Source of the DNA: an uncultured Bacteroidia bacterium | GTDB taxonomy: Bacteria > Bacteroidota > Bacteroidia > NS11-12g > UBA9320 | Reading direction: 5' to 3' | NCBI GenBank assembly: GCA_943789165.1 | Contig: CALSTB010000003.1 | Span: 255,980-319,979, forward strand | Length of the DNA: 64,000 bases | In this document: in pieces, positions 39,344-47,410 of the stretch | How the letters are laid out: each line of letters starts with the position of its first letter | Position numbering within the stretch: the stretch's first letter is position 1 | The notes under the pieces: generated by a model | Seen by the model: only the letters and a program-made list of their open reading frames with translations | Database searches by the model: none | Told to the model about the DNA's origin: nothing | Position numbers and translations under genes: made by a program

Positions 39344-39529
39344 AGCCTTCTTAACTGAATCGGCTTTCTCTGCATCACGCTTTAACTGATTATCAACGTC
39401 ATCCATTTTAATTTCTTTGCCCTCTGGAATCGACTCTGGAGATTCGTGCGTGTTTCTACTATCTGACGAATTACAACCGATTAGGGCACCTAGGCCAATA
39501 ATGGTAAAAAGTATTAGGAGATTTTTCAT
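39329..39529 (-). CDS. Small lipoprotein, hypothetical
   Basis: This 66-residue lipoprotein has lipobox L-I-G-C (Cys19), leaving about 48 mature charged residues (E-S-P-E-S-I-P-E-G-K-E-I; L-K-R-D-A-E-K-A-D-S-V-K-K). The length is small but the signal peptide and lipobox are clean, and the Cys position matches its neighbours. It overlaps the 3' end of the S41 protease gene by 15 bases, convergent. Its function is unknown. Confidence 0.75.
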   Translation of the reverse strand: MKNLLILFTIIGLGALIGCNSSDSRNTHESPESIPEGKEIKMDDVDNQLKRDAEKADSVKKALGIE

Positions 39530-39550
39530 AAGATTTTTTGCATAAAAAAA

Positions 39551-39578
39551 AGGTGTAGAAATCTACACCTTTTTTTTA
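39551..39578 (-). terminator. Bidirectional terminator after the Ala-rich lipoprotein
   Basis: AGGTGTAG (39551-39558) pairs with CTACACCT (39563-39570) around an AAAT loop, with A-run and T-run flanks. It lies 17 bases beyond the stop of the minus-strand Ala-rich lipoprotein and works in either direction by symmetry. Confidence 0.88.
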
Positions 39579-39595
39579 TCGTTAATTTTTTAAAA

Positions 39596-39850
39596 TTAGT
39601 GAGCCATTTTTTCAGCTCCTTCTTTTACTTCTTCTGCTGCGCCTTCAACTGCGTCTGCTGCTCCTTCTAATGCGTCAGCTGCACCTTCAACTGCATCAGT
39701 AGCTGCTTTTTCCATTTCTTCAGCTGCGCCTTGAGCTTCTTCAGCTGCTGCTTCAGTTTCTGCTGCTGGATCTTCAGTTGTTGCTGCTTTGTTACAAGCT
39801 ACAAATGTAAATAGGGTAACGATTGCTAATAAAGATAATACTTTTTTCAT
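39596..39850 (-). CDS. Alanine-rich repeat lipoprotein
   Basis: This 84-residue lipoprotein has lipobox F-V-A-C (Cys19). The mature part is nearly all Ala, Glu, Asp and Gly in seven-residue repeats (D-A-V-E-G-A-A, D-A-L-E-G-A-A, D-A-V-E-G-A-A, E-E-V-K-E-G-A). This is an amphipathic helix pattern. It is probably an abundant outer-membrane-anchored helix, perhaps a spacer or surfactant-like protein, but the function is unknown. It is single-gene, with a TATATTTG box and its own terminator. Confidence 0.85.
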   Translation of the reverse strand: MKKVLSLLAIVTLFTFVACNKAATTEDPAAETEAAAEEAQGAAEEMEKAATDAVEGAADALEGAADAVEGAAEEVKEGAEKMAH

Positions 39851-39884
39851 TTTTCGAATTTTTAGGTACTTTTAAAATTGTGAA

Positions 39885-39892
39885 CAAATATA
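39885..39892 (-). promoter_or_regulatory. -7 box (TATATTTG) for the Ala-rich lipoprotein
   Basis: TATATTTG on the minus strand is a perfect TAnnTTTG match. It lies 34 bases before the ATG at 39850, and the gene is separated from der by 74 bases. Confidence 0.55.
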
Positions 39893-39924
39893 AAAAATAG
39901 AACCAATTAAAACAGGGACGAAAA

Positions 39925-41229
39925 TTATTTTTTTCTAAAAAAGATACTTATGGGAACGCCAGTAAAACCGAACCGTTCGCGCAATTGATTCTCAAGAAAT
40001 CGCTTATATGAATCTCCAACGTATTGTGGAAGATTGCAGAAAAAAGCAAAACTCATTTTTTTAGTCTTGATCTGGGTGATGTATTTAATCTTGATATACT
40101 TCCCTTTTTTAGCTGGAGGAGGAGTCTCTTCAATCACCTCTAGCATGATGTCATTTAGTTTTGAAGTTGGAATATGCTTCTGTGTATTTTGATACACTTC
40201 GATGGCAGTTTCAACAGCTTTAAACACCCGTTGTTTGGTAAGAGCCGAAACAAAAATGATAGGCACATCCGTAAATGGAGCTATTCTTTCGTGAATTTCT
40301 TCAATATAATACTTGGTCGATTTGTGGTCTTTTTCCACTAAATCCCATTTGTTAACCAATATGACCAATCCCTTTCCATTTTTGGCTGCCAAACTAAACA
40401 AGTTCACGTCTTGCGCTTCCATGCCGATAGTAGCATCAAGGATTAACAAAACCACGTCACTAGACTCTATAGCCTTAATGCTTCGCATCACACTATAAAA
40501 CTCGACGTTGTCCATCGTTTTCCCCTTCTTACGAACGCCTGCAGTATCAACCAAAGTAAAGTCCATACCAAAAGCTGAGTAATGCGTATCAATTGCATCC
40601 CGAGTGGTTCCAGCTATATCAGTAACGATGTTACGTTCTTCACCGAGTAACACGTTACACAAAGAACTTTTGCCAACATTTGGTCTTCCGATAAGCGATA
40701 ACCGTGGCAAATCACTTTTCTGTGTTTCCACTTCTGGTGGCAACTGTTTTATGATTTCATCCATTAGCTCTCCAGTCCCACTTCCAGAAATCGATGACAA
40801 CGGAAACAAGTGTTCGTAACCAAGGCTATAAAACTGGTGCGACATCATAAGTCTCTCGTTGTTGTCGACCTTGTTCACTACGACGATGACTGGCTTGTTT
40901 GTTTTGCGCAAGAACCGCGTAAAACTTTCATCTAAATCAGTAACACCCGTAGTTACGTCCACCATAAAAACAACCAAATCCGCTTCGGAAATCGCAATTT
41001 CAACTTGGTCTCGAATCGATTTTTCAAAGACGTCGTTTGAATTGGTAACGTACCCACCTGTATCGATAATCGTAAATTCACGATTACCCCAATCTGTGGT
41101 ACCATAATGTCGATCACGCGTTACGCCAGATGAATCATCAACGATGGCTTTTCGCTCACCTTGTAATCGATTAAAAATAGTCGATTTACCCACATTGGGT
41201 CTTCCAACAATTGCAACAATTCCAGACAT
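39925..41229 (-). CDS. der: Ribosome biogenesis GTPase Der
   Basis: This 434-residue GTPase has two tandem G domains: G1 motifs G-R-P-N-V-G-K-S-T near residue 8 and G-R-P-N-V-G-K-S-S near 182. Both N-K-x-D motifs (V-N-K-V-D and V-N-K-W-D) and the C-terminal KH-like domain (N-Q-L-R-E-R-F-G-F-T-G-V-P) are present. It is required for 50S subunit maturation. It follows era in the same orientation with 60 bases between, suggesting co-transcription of the two ribosome-assembly GTPases. Confidence 0.97.
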   Translation of the reverse strand: MSGIVAIVGRPNVGKSTIFNRLQGERKAIVDDSSGVTRDRHYGTTDWGNREFTIIDTGGYVTNSNDVFEKSIRDQVEIAISEADLVVFMVDVTTGVTDLDESFTRFLRKTNKPVIVVVNKVDNNERLMMSHQFYSLGYEHLFPLSSISGSGTGELMDEIIKQLPPEVETQKSDLPRLSLIGRPNVGKSSLCNVLLGEERNIVTDIAGTTRDAIDTHYSAFGMDFTLVDTAGVRKKGKTMDNVEFYSVMRSIKAIESSDVVLLILDATIGMEAQDVNLFSLAAKNGKGLVILVNKWDLVEKDHKSTKYYIEEIHERIAPFTDVPIIFVSALTKQRVFKAVETAIEVYQNTQKHIPTSKLNDIMLEVIEETPPPAKKGKYIKIKYITQIKTKKMSFAFFCNLPQYVGDSYKRFLENQLRERFGFTGVPISIFFRKK

Positions 41230-41289
41230 ATTTGTATTTGTTCTTACAAAGGTCTTTCATTTCTAACGAAATCCCTTTTTGTATAAATT

Positions 41290-42177
41290 TTAATTGTTTT
41301 TGTAGCCGAACCTGCGAAGCTGTGTATCGTTATCGCGCCACTTTTCACGCACCTTGACAAACAATTCTAGAAACACCTTTTGATCAAGGAATTTTTCCAT
41401 ATCTCGTCGTGCTTCAGAACCGATTCGTTTTAAGCCAAGGCCTTTTTTCCCGATCAAAATAACTTTTTGTGAATCACGTTCACAATAGATTACGGCCGAA
41501 ATTTTCACCAAGGTTTTCTTTTGTTTAAACTCTTCAACCACTACTTCAATACTGTATGGTATTTCTTGTTGGTAGTGTGTTAAAAGCTTCTCGCGAATCA
41601 TTTCAGAACAAAAGAAACGCTCGTTGCGATCAGTTAATTGGTCTTCAGGGTAATAGGCAGGATGCTCAGGACAGTAGTCGTACAACATTCCCAACAAGCC
41701 TTCCACGTTAAAGCCTCTTAACGCCGAAAGAATGATGGTCTCGTTGGTCTTTATTTTTGCCTGAAACTCTTCCATTACAGATTTGACCAAGTCTTGATCC
41801 GACTCATCGATTTTGTTGAGTGCTAAAATCTTTGGACAATCAGCTTTATTGATAAGTTCTATTACATCATCGTGCAACTTCGGACTCGTCATGTCAATTA
41901 ACACAACCAAAACATCCGCGTCACCAACAGCTTCCTTGACAGCAACCATCATGGCTTCCTGTAACTTGTAAGCTGGGTTGATGATACCTGGTGTATCCGA
42001 AAAAACCATTTGGCAATCATCTTGATTGTGGATGCCGATTATTCGGTGCCGAGTAGTCTGCGCTTTAGAATTTGTAATTGCCAGTTTTTGACCTAAAATG
42101 GCATTCAATAAAGTAGACTTACCCGCATTGGGTTTGCCTATAATACTGATAAAACCGGCTTTTTTAATTTCTGACAT
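41290..42177 (-). CDS. era: GTPase Era
   Basis: This GTPase of about 295 residues acts in 16S rRNA maturation and 30S assembly. It starts at M-S-E-I-K-K-A-G-F-I (ATG 42175-42177); the in-frame 42261 start would add 28 residues with no homology. G1 is G-K-P-N-A-G-K-S-T, G3 is D-T-P-G-I, and G4 is N-K-I-D. The C-terminal KH domain carries I-G-K-K-G-L-G-L-K-R-I-G. It is divergent from the tRNA array, with 107 bases between. Confidence 0.96.
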   Translation of the reverse strand: MSEIKKAGFISIIGKPNAGKSTLLNAILGQKLAITNSKAQTTRHRIIGIHNQDDCQMVFSDTPGIINPAYKLQEAMMVAVKEAVGDADVLVVLIDMTSPKLHDDVIELINKADCPKILALNKIDESDQDLVKSVMEEFQAKIKTNETIILSALRGFNVEGLLGMLYDYCPEHPAYYPEDQLTDRNERFFCSEMIREKLLTHYQQEIPYSIEVVVEEFKQKKTLVKISAVIYCERDSQKVILIGKKGLGLKRIGSEARRDMEKFLDQKVFLELFVKVREKWRDNDTQLRRFGYKNN

Positions 42178-42265
42178 TGGGTGCAAAGGTCGTTTAATTT
42201 TTGTTCTGGAATTAACAATCCTAAAACAAAAAGAAAAAAGGGCTGGATTTATTAAAATCACGACT

Positions 42266-42273
42266 TATCTTTG
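42266..42273 (+). promoter_or_regulatory. -7 box (TATCTTTG) in front of the tRNA-derived array
   Basis: TATCTTTG matches TAnnTTTG and lies 11 bases before the first tRNA-like unit (42285). It is more than 400 bases before the functional initiator tRNA, and no similar box is seen inside the array. One promoter therefore probably drives a long precursor covering the degenerate units and the tRNA. Confidence 0.6.
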
Positions 42274-42284
42274 CCCTCCCAAAT

Positions 42285-42693
42285 CGCGGGATGGAGCAAT
42301 TCAAAAGCGATAATCGGGCTCATATCCGTCAGCCGGCGGACTTAGGTTCGAGAAAAAAGAAATTAAAGTCGTAAGACTTAAGAATCAATTTGATTCGACA
42401 AAGGATAAATCGCGGGATGTGTCGCAGTGAGATGCATCGGGATCATATCCGCCAAATGGCGGACTAAGGTTCGAGCGAGGAAGATTAAATCGCGGGATGG
42501 AGCAGTGGTAGCTCGTCGGGCTCATATCCGCCAAATGGCGGACTTTAGGTTCGAGAAAAAAGAAATTAGAGTCGAAAGGCTTAAGAATCAATTTGATTCG
42601 ACAAAGGATAAATCGCGGGATGTGTCGCAGTGAGATGCATCGGGATCATATCCGCCAAATGGCGGACTGAGGTTCGAGCGAGGAAGATTAAAT
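42285..42693 (+). repeat. Alternating array of four degenerate tRNA-fMet-derived units
   Basis: CGCGGGAT starts recur at 42285, 42411, 42491 and 42614, then at 42694 for the real tRNA, spaced 126, 80, 123 and 80 bases. Units 1 and 3 (type 1, about 124 bases) and 2 and 4 (type 2, 80 bases) alternate. Unit 3 shares its first 36 bases, through the CAT anticodon, exactly with the functional tRNA. The 3' half of the anticodon arm is replaced by a hairpin (TCCGCC-AAAT-GGCGGA at 42527), and GGTTCGAG is kept but the 3' acceptor strand is missing. Units 2 and 4 differ at one base of 80. Each type 1 unit also carries a GNRA-loop hairpin. The units cannot fold as complete tRNAs. No ORF here is credible. 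Confidence 0.88.
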
Positions 42694-42765
<72 letters not shown>

Positions 42766-42771
42766 CATGAC

Positions 42772-42798
42772 AACCCTCAGGTAACTGGGGGTTTTTTT
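42772..42798 (+). terminator. Terminator after the initiator tRNA
   Basis: AACCCTCAG (42772-42780) pairs with CTGGGGGTT (42785-42793) around GTAA, with one T-G wobble, followed by a T-run. It ends the array/tRNA transcript a few bases past the tRNA. Confidence 0.88.
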
Positions 42799-42847
42799 AT
42801 GTCCTGAAATATGGCTGACTTCTATATTTCTATCCAAACCTAACAAA

Positions 42848-42873
42848 ACTGTCAGTAAAAACTGTCAGTAAAA
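42848..42873. repeat. Short direct repeat after the tRNA
   Basis: The 13-base unit ACTGTCAGTAAAA is present twice in tandem. It lies in the 280-base non-coding stretch between the tRNA terminator and the truncated DUF3987 gene, where no gene is seen. It may be a remnant of a mobile-element end or a protein-binding site. Confidence 0.5.
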
Positions 42874-43078
42874 CTCAAAAAAAGTCAGATTATTTTTCAG
42901 ATTTAACGACCCCCCTAACCGATATAAAAATCACTTTCCTTTTTGGGGTGGCCACTGCAAAACAGCCTATAACCCAATGATTCTGTGAGAGTAATATCCA
43001 AATAGCTGTTAATCAATGAATTTGGTGTACTCTATGGCCATAGTTTGTCAGGGAGGTAAAATTGCCTGTGAGGTAACC

Positions 43079-43762
43079 CTAAGTCTGACGGTATTCACCG
43101 TGTTTTATCCTTTTAATCAATTTTTTATCAATGAGTTTATTTAACAAATCTGTTAATGTACGCCGTTTAATACCCAACGACGTTGCCAAAGGTTGAATCT
43201 CAGCTCGTTTAAATGTCCCTTTTGTTTTAACCCAATCATATAGCTCCTGTTGAATAACATTTAATTTGTTCTGTTGCTTATTTAATCTATCGAGCAATGA
43301 AACGCTATGCTGTAAGTAGACCTCTGAAACTAAAACCATGGCAATATCGAAGTCTTCTTCCGAACACGTCAAGATAGTGGCGTCAGACCTCAAGCCGGTT
43401 AAAGCCATTGCAATCTTGTAGGTCATTAGTCCTAATCTTTTGATATTCCCTTGTACGTCATCACTGTAAAGGGCTGAGTTGTGACTGAGCAATTCTTTAA
43501 AGGTTTGGTCAAGTTTCTCTCCTTGTTCTTTAGTCATAGCAAACTTCTGCTTTACGTTCGACTTAAATCTATCGCAGAGCGCAGCGCTGAAATTTTGAAA
43601 AACCTGTTTATTACTTTGATTAACCTCAGTCGTATAGGTCGTATTCCATATTGGTTTTGAATTGAATGAATAGTACAAAAACCGACTAAATAACCCGTCG
43701 TGAACTTGTACGTCTTCAGCGAAAGTTGAACTTTTTGAGTTAAAAACTAAGAGAGAGTTCAT
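43079..43762 (-). pseudogene. DUF3987-like mobile-element protein, 5'-truncated by an IS
   Basis: This 227-residue open frame begins inside the terminal repeat of the neighbouring IS, so its first dozen residues are not native. The native part starts near F-A-E-D-V-Q-V-H-D-G-L-F-S-R-F-L-Y-Y-S-F. It ends in a winged-helix segment (L-G-I-K-R-R-T-L-T-D-L-L-N-K-L). The D-G-L-F-S-R-F-L-x-Y pattern matches the C-terminal half of DUF3987 primase/helicase-like proteins carried by Bacteroidota mobilizable elements (from memory). No N-terminal half is found beyond the IS. It is probably a relic of an integrated element. Confidence 0.65.
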
Positions 43763-43763
43763 G

Positions 43764-44738
43764 CTAATTTAGTTTAAATTTCTGATACTGTTTTTTACGA
43801 GCCTTAAGTGTCCTGATTTTGGTCTTTTTCCTTTGCTTCAATTTCACTTCGCCTTTTCCGTAGTAAACCTCAGCAGGAGTTAAGTTCTGCAAAGATTCGT
43901 GGTAGCGTTTGTAGTTGTAATACTCCACGAACTCGTTGAGTTTTCTTTCCAGTTGTTCAGGACTAAAATAATTGTCTAGTTTGACCACATTCTTCATGGA
44001 TCGGTGATAGCGTTCTATCTTTCCTTGGGTCTGTGGATGTAACGGACGGCCTCTAATATGCTCCATATTTTGATTGCCAAGATATTCTGCAAGTTCGTTT
44101 GAGATATAACAAGATCCATTATCAGATAGTAGTTTTGGCTTGTTGGTCTGTGACACCTCAGAGGCCAATAAGGCTTGATCTAGGGTATCTTTCACGTCTT
44201 GTGCCTTCATGCTAGAGCACAGCCTCCAGTTGACTATAAATCGACTATAGTCATCTAATATGGTTGACAGGTAATACCAACCCCAACCGAAGATCTTGAA
44301 GTAAGTGAAGTCCGTCTGCCACATCTGGTTGACTCGTGTGGTTTTATCCTTAAAACTGTCCGAAGCACTCATGATTCTAAAGGATGGTGTGGTTATTAAT
44401 CCATTTTCTTTTAGTATGCGATAAACACTAGATTCGCTGATGTAATAGCTGTACGTATCGGTAATATGCCAGGCCACTTCACGTGACGAAAGCTCTGGCC
44501 TTTCTAAAGCTATCTCAACTACCTTGTCCCGGTCTTGCTCATTGATTCTATTCCAAGAACCTTGCCTTTTGCTGGGCTTACGTGCCAGTCCTTCATAGCC
44601 TAACTCGGTGTAAGCTCTGTACCAGTTGTAAAATGTTGTTTTGTTAATTTTAAGCTCTCTCAGAGTGCGGATAACACCCAAATCTGATTGCTCTACAAGT
44701 TGAATCAACTCGTATTTCTCTTGTTGACTGTAATGCAT
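43764..44738 (-). CDS. IS3-family transposase OrfB (DDE integrase core)
   Basis: This 324-residue transposase has two N-terminal HTH segments (T-T-F-Y-N-W-Y-R-A-Y; S-S-R-E-V-A-W-H-I) and the RNase-H-like catalytic core. The DDE triad is Asp143 (W-Q-T-D-F-T), Asp206 (L-L-S-D-N-G-S) and Glu242 (Q-G-K-I-E-R-Y-H), with the canonical 35 residues between the last two. It has its own ATG and lies 11 bases after OrfA with no overlap, so programmed frameshifting is not needed to express it. All motifs are intact, so it may be active. Confidence 0.95.
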   Translation of the reverse strand: MHYSQQEKYELIQLVEQSDLGVIRTLRELKINKTTFYNWYRAYTELGYEGLARKPSKRQGSWNRINEQDRDKVVEIALERPELSSREVAWHITDTYSYYISESSVYRILKENGLITTPSFRIMSASDSFKDKTTRVNQMWQTDFTYFKIFGWGWYYLSTILDDYSRFIVNWRLCSSMKAQDVKDTLDQALLASEVSQTNKPKLLSDNGSCYISNELAEYLGNQNMEHIRGRPLHPQTQGKIERYHRSMKNVVKLDNYFSPEQLERKLNEFVEYYNYKRYHESLQNLTPAEVYYGKGEVKLKQRKKTKIRTLKARKKQYQKFKLN

Positions 44739-44749
44739 ATACTTGGGCC

Positions 44750-45100
44750 TTATGAGTCTTCTCCATTTACGTTTTTTTTCAAAGTTCTTACCTCTAGGGA
44801 TAGTTCAGCTACCAGTTCTTTTAATGAACGGTTTTCCCCCTTGAGCTCTTGAACTTCTGTAGTGCTGGCCTCACGCATGGTATCGCCTGTTAAACGACGT
44901 TTGCCTGCTTCCATGAAGTCTTTGGCCCACTTGTAATAGTTGCCCTGGCTAATACCTTCTTTTCGACATAACTCGGCAATCGTGGTTTCTCCACGCATAC
45001 CTTCAATAATGATTCTAATCTTTTCTTCTGAACTGTAGACCTTTCTAGTCTTTCTTTTTAATTCACTGATCAGTGAACTTGTACTTTTCTTCTTTACCAT
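44750..45100 (-). CDS. IS3-family transposase OrfA (HTH)
   Basis: This 116-residue DNA-binding subunit has a helix-turn-helix (K-I-R-I-I-I-E-G-M-R-G-E-T-T-I-A-E-L-C then G-I-S-Q-G-N-Y-Y-K-W) at about residues 24-58. A leucine-rich coiled coil (L-K-E-L-V-A-E-L-S-L-E-V) at the C terminus mediates multimer formation in this family. It lies inside the IS right end and is translated just ahead of OrfB. Confidence 0.93.
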   Translation of the reverse strand: MVKKKSTSSLISELKRKTRKVYSSEEKIRIIIEGMRGETTIAELCRKEGISQGNYYKWAKDFMEAGKRRLTGDTMREASTTEVQELKGENRSLKELVAELSLEVRTLKKNVNGEDS

Positions 45101-45247
45101 CTCTGGGTGATTTAAAGGGTTATAAATATATTAAAACCTCTCTCTTAAATCTTTACCCTTAATAGTTCACTTTTTGCTGACGGTATACACGTCTTACTCC
45201 ATTTCCGTTGTCATACGTTTTATGCAATTTGACAGCGTAAAAAGAAG

Positions 45248-45277
45248 TTGACTTACAGTGTGCTATTATTAGTTTTG
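45248..45277 (+). promoter_or_regulatory. Complete Bacteroidota promoter for the DUF4197 gene
   Basis: TTG (45248-45250) and TAGTTTTG (45270-45277) are separated by 19 bases, the canonical -33/-7 spacing of the Bacteroidota primary sigma factor. The ATG at 45297 is 19 bases beyond the -7 box. Confidence 0.72.
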
Positions 45278-45296
45278 TGTAATCTTAAAGATCGTT

Positions 45297-46022
45297 ATGA
45301 AAATCAAAGTAATCTCTGCCCTATTTCTCATATCCCTGTTCTCAACATCGTGTACAGAATTGAATGACGTATTGGAAGATACAGGCCTAACAGAACAAGA
45401 GGTAGTAGAAGGACTAAAGTCAGCACTTACCGTAGGAACAGACACTTCAGTTACGGTTTTGTCTGCCGTAAACGGGTATCTCGGAGATGATTTGGTTAAA
45501 ATATTATTGCCAGATGAAGCTTCAGTGATTGTGACAAATATTGCTAAGGTGCCTGGTGGCAACTTGTTAATCGACAAGACAATTGAAGCCATAAATAGAT
45601 CAGCGGAAGATGCGGCCCCCGAAGCAAAGGAAATCTTTGTATCAGCGATTACCAGCATTACAATTGCAGACGGATTTGCAATTCTAAATGGGGAAAACAA
45701 TGCCGCAACTGAATACTTGAAAAGCAATACAACAACCGAATTAACTGCCGCATTTGAGCCTAAAATTAGCACCTCCCTCAATAAGAAGTTAGTTGGAAAC
45801 ATCTCAGCAGAAAGTGCGTATGCTGATTTAATCAAGGCTTACAATACAGCATCTCTCAATGGTCTGTTGTTTCCAATGGTCACAACAAATTCCCTTACAG
45901 AGCATACAACAAACAAGGCACTCTCTGGACTGTTTGTGAAAGTATCGGTCGAAGAAGAAAACATTCGGACTAAAGCGTCGCATCGTGTTAACGATATTCT
46001 TCAAAAGGTGTTTGGAGAGTAG
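45297..46022 (+). CDS. DUF4197 domain lipoprotein
   Basis: This 241-residue lipoprotein has lipobox S-T-S-C (Cys19). Nearly all of the mature part is the helical DUF4197 domain: G-L-T-E-Q-E-V-V-E-G-L-K-S-A-L, D-K-T-I-E-A-I-N-R-S-A-E-D-A-A-P-E-A, T-N-K-A-L-S-G-L-F, ending N-D-I-L-Q-K-V-F-G-E. The domain is widespread in Proteobacteria and Bacteroidota with no known function. It is single-gene with a good promoter, right beside the IS, and marks the return to ordinary core sequence. Confidence 0.9.
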   Translation: MKIKVISALFLISLFSTSCTELNDVLEDTGLTEQEVVEGLKSALTVGTDTSVTVLSAVNGYLGDDLVKILLPDEASVIVTNIAKVPGGNLLIDKTIEAINRSAEDAAPEAKEIFVSAITSITIADGFAILNGENNAATEYLKSNTTTELTAAFEPKISTSLNKKLVGNISAESAYADLIKAYNTASLNGLLFPMVTTNSLTEHTTNKALSGLFVKVSVEEENIRTKASHRVNDILQKVFGE

Positions 46023-46151
46023 GATAAGACCATTAACATAACCCGAACCCATTTTAAGCATGATCATTTGGGGTTTCTAATGTGTGTCAACAAGATATTA
46101 AACCAACAACTATTTAACTGTTCTACTTTCATTTTAACCCATATTTGCACC

Positions 46152-46493
46152 ATGTCAACCGATACAAACGAAAAGTGGAAATTCATTTTATCTCAACTGG
46201 AAAGTCAGTTTGGAAAACGTTTAGATATGAACGCCATTTTACTCATCATTGGCATTCGAGAATTGGGTAGTCTGAAAGACAAATTCACAAAAGAAGAAAA
46301 AGTAAGGCTCATGCACATTGCTGTGTGTCGGTTATTTAGCAAAAGCGGATATTACGAATTGATAGGTGTGAACAGCAAAGGTTGGCCGGAGTGGAAAAAG
46401 TTAGAAGACCTCCCTTTCATCGACGTTTTTGAACAAGAAAGCTTAATACGACAGTATATCGTAGATTACTTCGAAGAAGAGGAAATTTATTAA
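46152..46493 (+). CDS. Conserved hypothetical protein (small, soluble)
   Basis: This 113-residue acidic protein is read from ATG 46152, since the 28 residues from the in-frame ATG at 46068 look non-coding and include the likely promoter (ATATTTGC). Helical motifs are K-F-I-L-S-Q-L-E-S-Q-F-G-K-R-L-D-M-N-A-I-L-L-I-I-G-I-R-E-L-G and K-V-R-L-M-H-I-A-V-C-R-L-F. The pattern recurs in Bacteroidota genomes as an uncharacterised protein (from memory). Its stop abuts the convergent transglycosylase stop at TAATTA. Confidence 0.8.
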   Translation: MSTDTNEKWKFILSQLESQFGKRLDMNAILLIIGIRELGSLKDKFTKEEKVRLMHIAVCRLFSKSGYYELIGVNSKGWPEWKKLEDLPFIDVFEQESLIRQYIVDYFEEEEIY

Positions 46494-47409
46494 TTACTTC
46501 GGTACTTCAATCACAAGCTTTTCGCCTTGCTTCACAATCAAATGATCGTCTCTTATCCACGGATTTAACAACCGAACCGTTTTGTAATTTGTGCCGTTCT
46601 GTAACGCAAATTCAGCTAAATCGGATATAGTGGTATCAACACTTATATTAACATGTAGGTGTGTTGGTGTAATATTCACTCTTCTTAAGACTAAATCCAT
46701 AGTCTGATGGATTCTCCATAATTAACTTGTAAGCGATTAATCTAAAGACATATCGGCTTGTTTCCGTATTCATGAACAATTCATAGTATGTATCTACCTT
46801 CTGGTTCGATAAATCACGTTTCACTCCATACAATCCGCGATTGTATGCCGCAGCTGCTAATGTCCATGTACCCAATTCTGATTTCGCATTTTTCAAATAC
46901 GCACATGCTGCTCTTGTGGCCTTCTCAATATGATACCGTTCATCAATTTCATTATTGATCTCTAATCCATACGATTCACCAGTGGATTTCATAAACTGCC
47001 AAACACCTCTTGCACCAGCAGGGGAGACCGCATTTGTCAATCCGCTTTCCGCAACGGCTAAATATTTAAAGTCCGTTGGAACGCCCTCCTCCTTTAAAAT
47101 CTTATCCATCATTGGAAAATACTTACCACTTCGCTTTAACAACAACAGGGTATTAGATTGCCAATAGGTATTACTCAATAGTTCGCGTTCTAGCCTTTCT
47201 TTAACCTCCCAGTTCCATTGAGGCACCAACTCACCACACAATAAGATTGTGTCTGGAATTGGTGGCATGGCAATATGGTATTTTGAATTGAAATCTGTCG
47301 AAATAGCCTCTAAATCCTCAATACCTTCACCCGCACGTGAGGCACTTAAGACAAGTCCCAAACTCATGACAAGAATGACAGCAATACCAATTTTAGGTGC
47401 TATTTTCAT
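46494..47409 (-). pseudogene. MltD-like lytic transglycosylase with LysM, frameshifted
   Basis: Two frames make one protein of about 300 residues. The first (47409 to 46648) has an N-terminal anchor and a full SLT domain with catalytic Glu121 (L-A-V-A-E-S-G-L), S-P-A-G-A-R-G-V-W-Q-F-M and A-A-Y-N-R-G. It then ends abruptly after S-E-Y-Y. The second frame resumes T-P-T-H-L-H-V-N-I and codes a LysM-like domain (D-L-A-E-F-A-L-Q-N-G-T-N-Y and L-L-N-P-W-I-R-D) to 46494. Family members continue straight through, so about one base is lost near 46660-46675. The catalytic domain would still be made; peptidoglycan binding would be lost unless the shift is a sequencing error. Confidence 0.8.
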
Positions 47410-47410
47410 A

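Larger units (their letters stand above)
43727..45169 (-). mobile_element. IS3-family insertion sequence, apparently intact
   Basis: It is about 1.44 kb with imperfect terminal inverted repeats of 31-32 bases. The left end reads TGAACTTTTTGAG and the right end, inverted, reads TGAACTATTAAGG; both run into TAAGAGAGAG. It contains an HTH OrfA and a DDE OrfB in the usual order. Outer bases also resemble each other (TCAGCGAAAG versus TCAGCAAAAAG), so the ends could lie up to 12 bases further out. No clear target-site duplication is seen. Confidence 0.82.

Noticed and set aside
42285..42693. Additional functional tRNA genes
   Set aside because: The units lack the 3' acceptor strand and normal anticodon stem, so they cannot fold as tRNAs.
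43764..45100. Programmed -1 frameshift between IS3 OrfA and OrfB
   Set aside because: The two genes do not overlap (11 bases apart) and OrfB has its own ATG.
45170..45290. Minus-strand open stretch ending near the IS, perhaps a second DUF3987 end
   Set aside because: It is too short, overlaps a clear promoter for the DUF4197 gene, and shows only a weak resemblance (Y-R-Q) to the relic.
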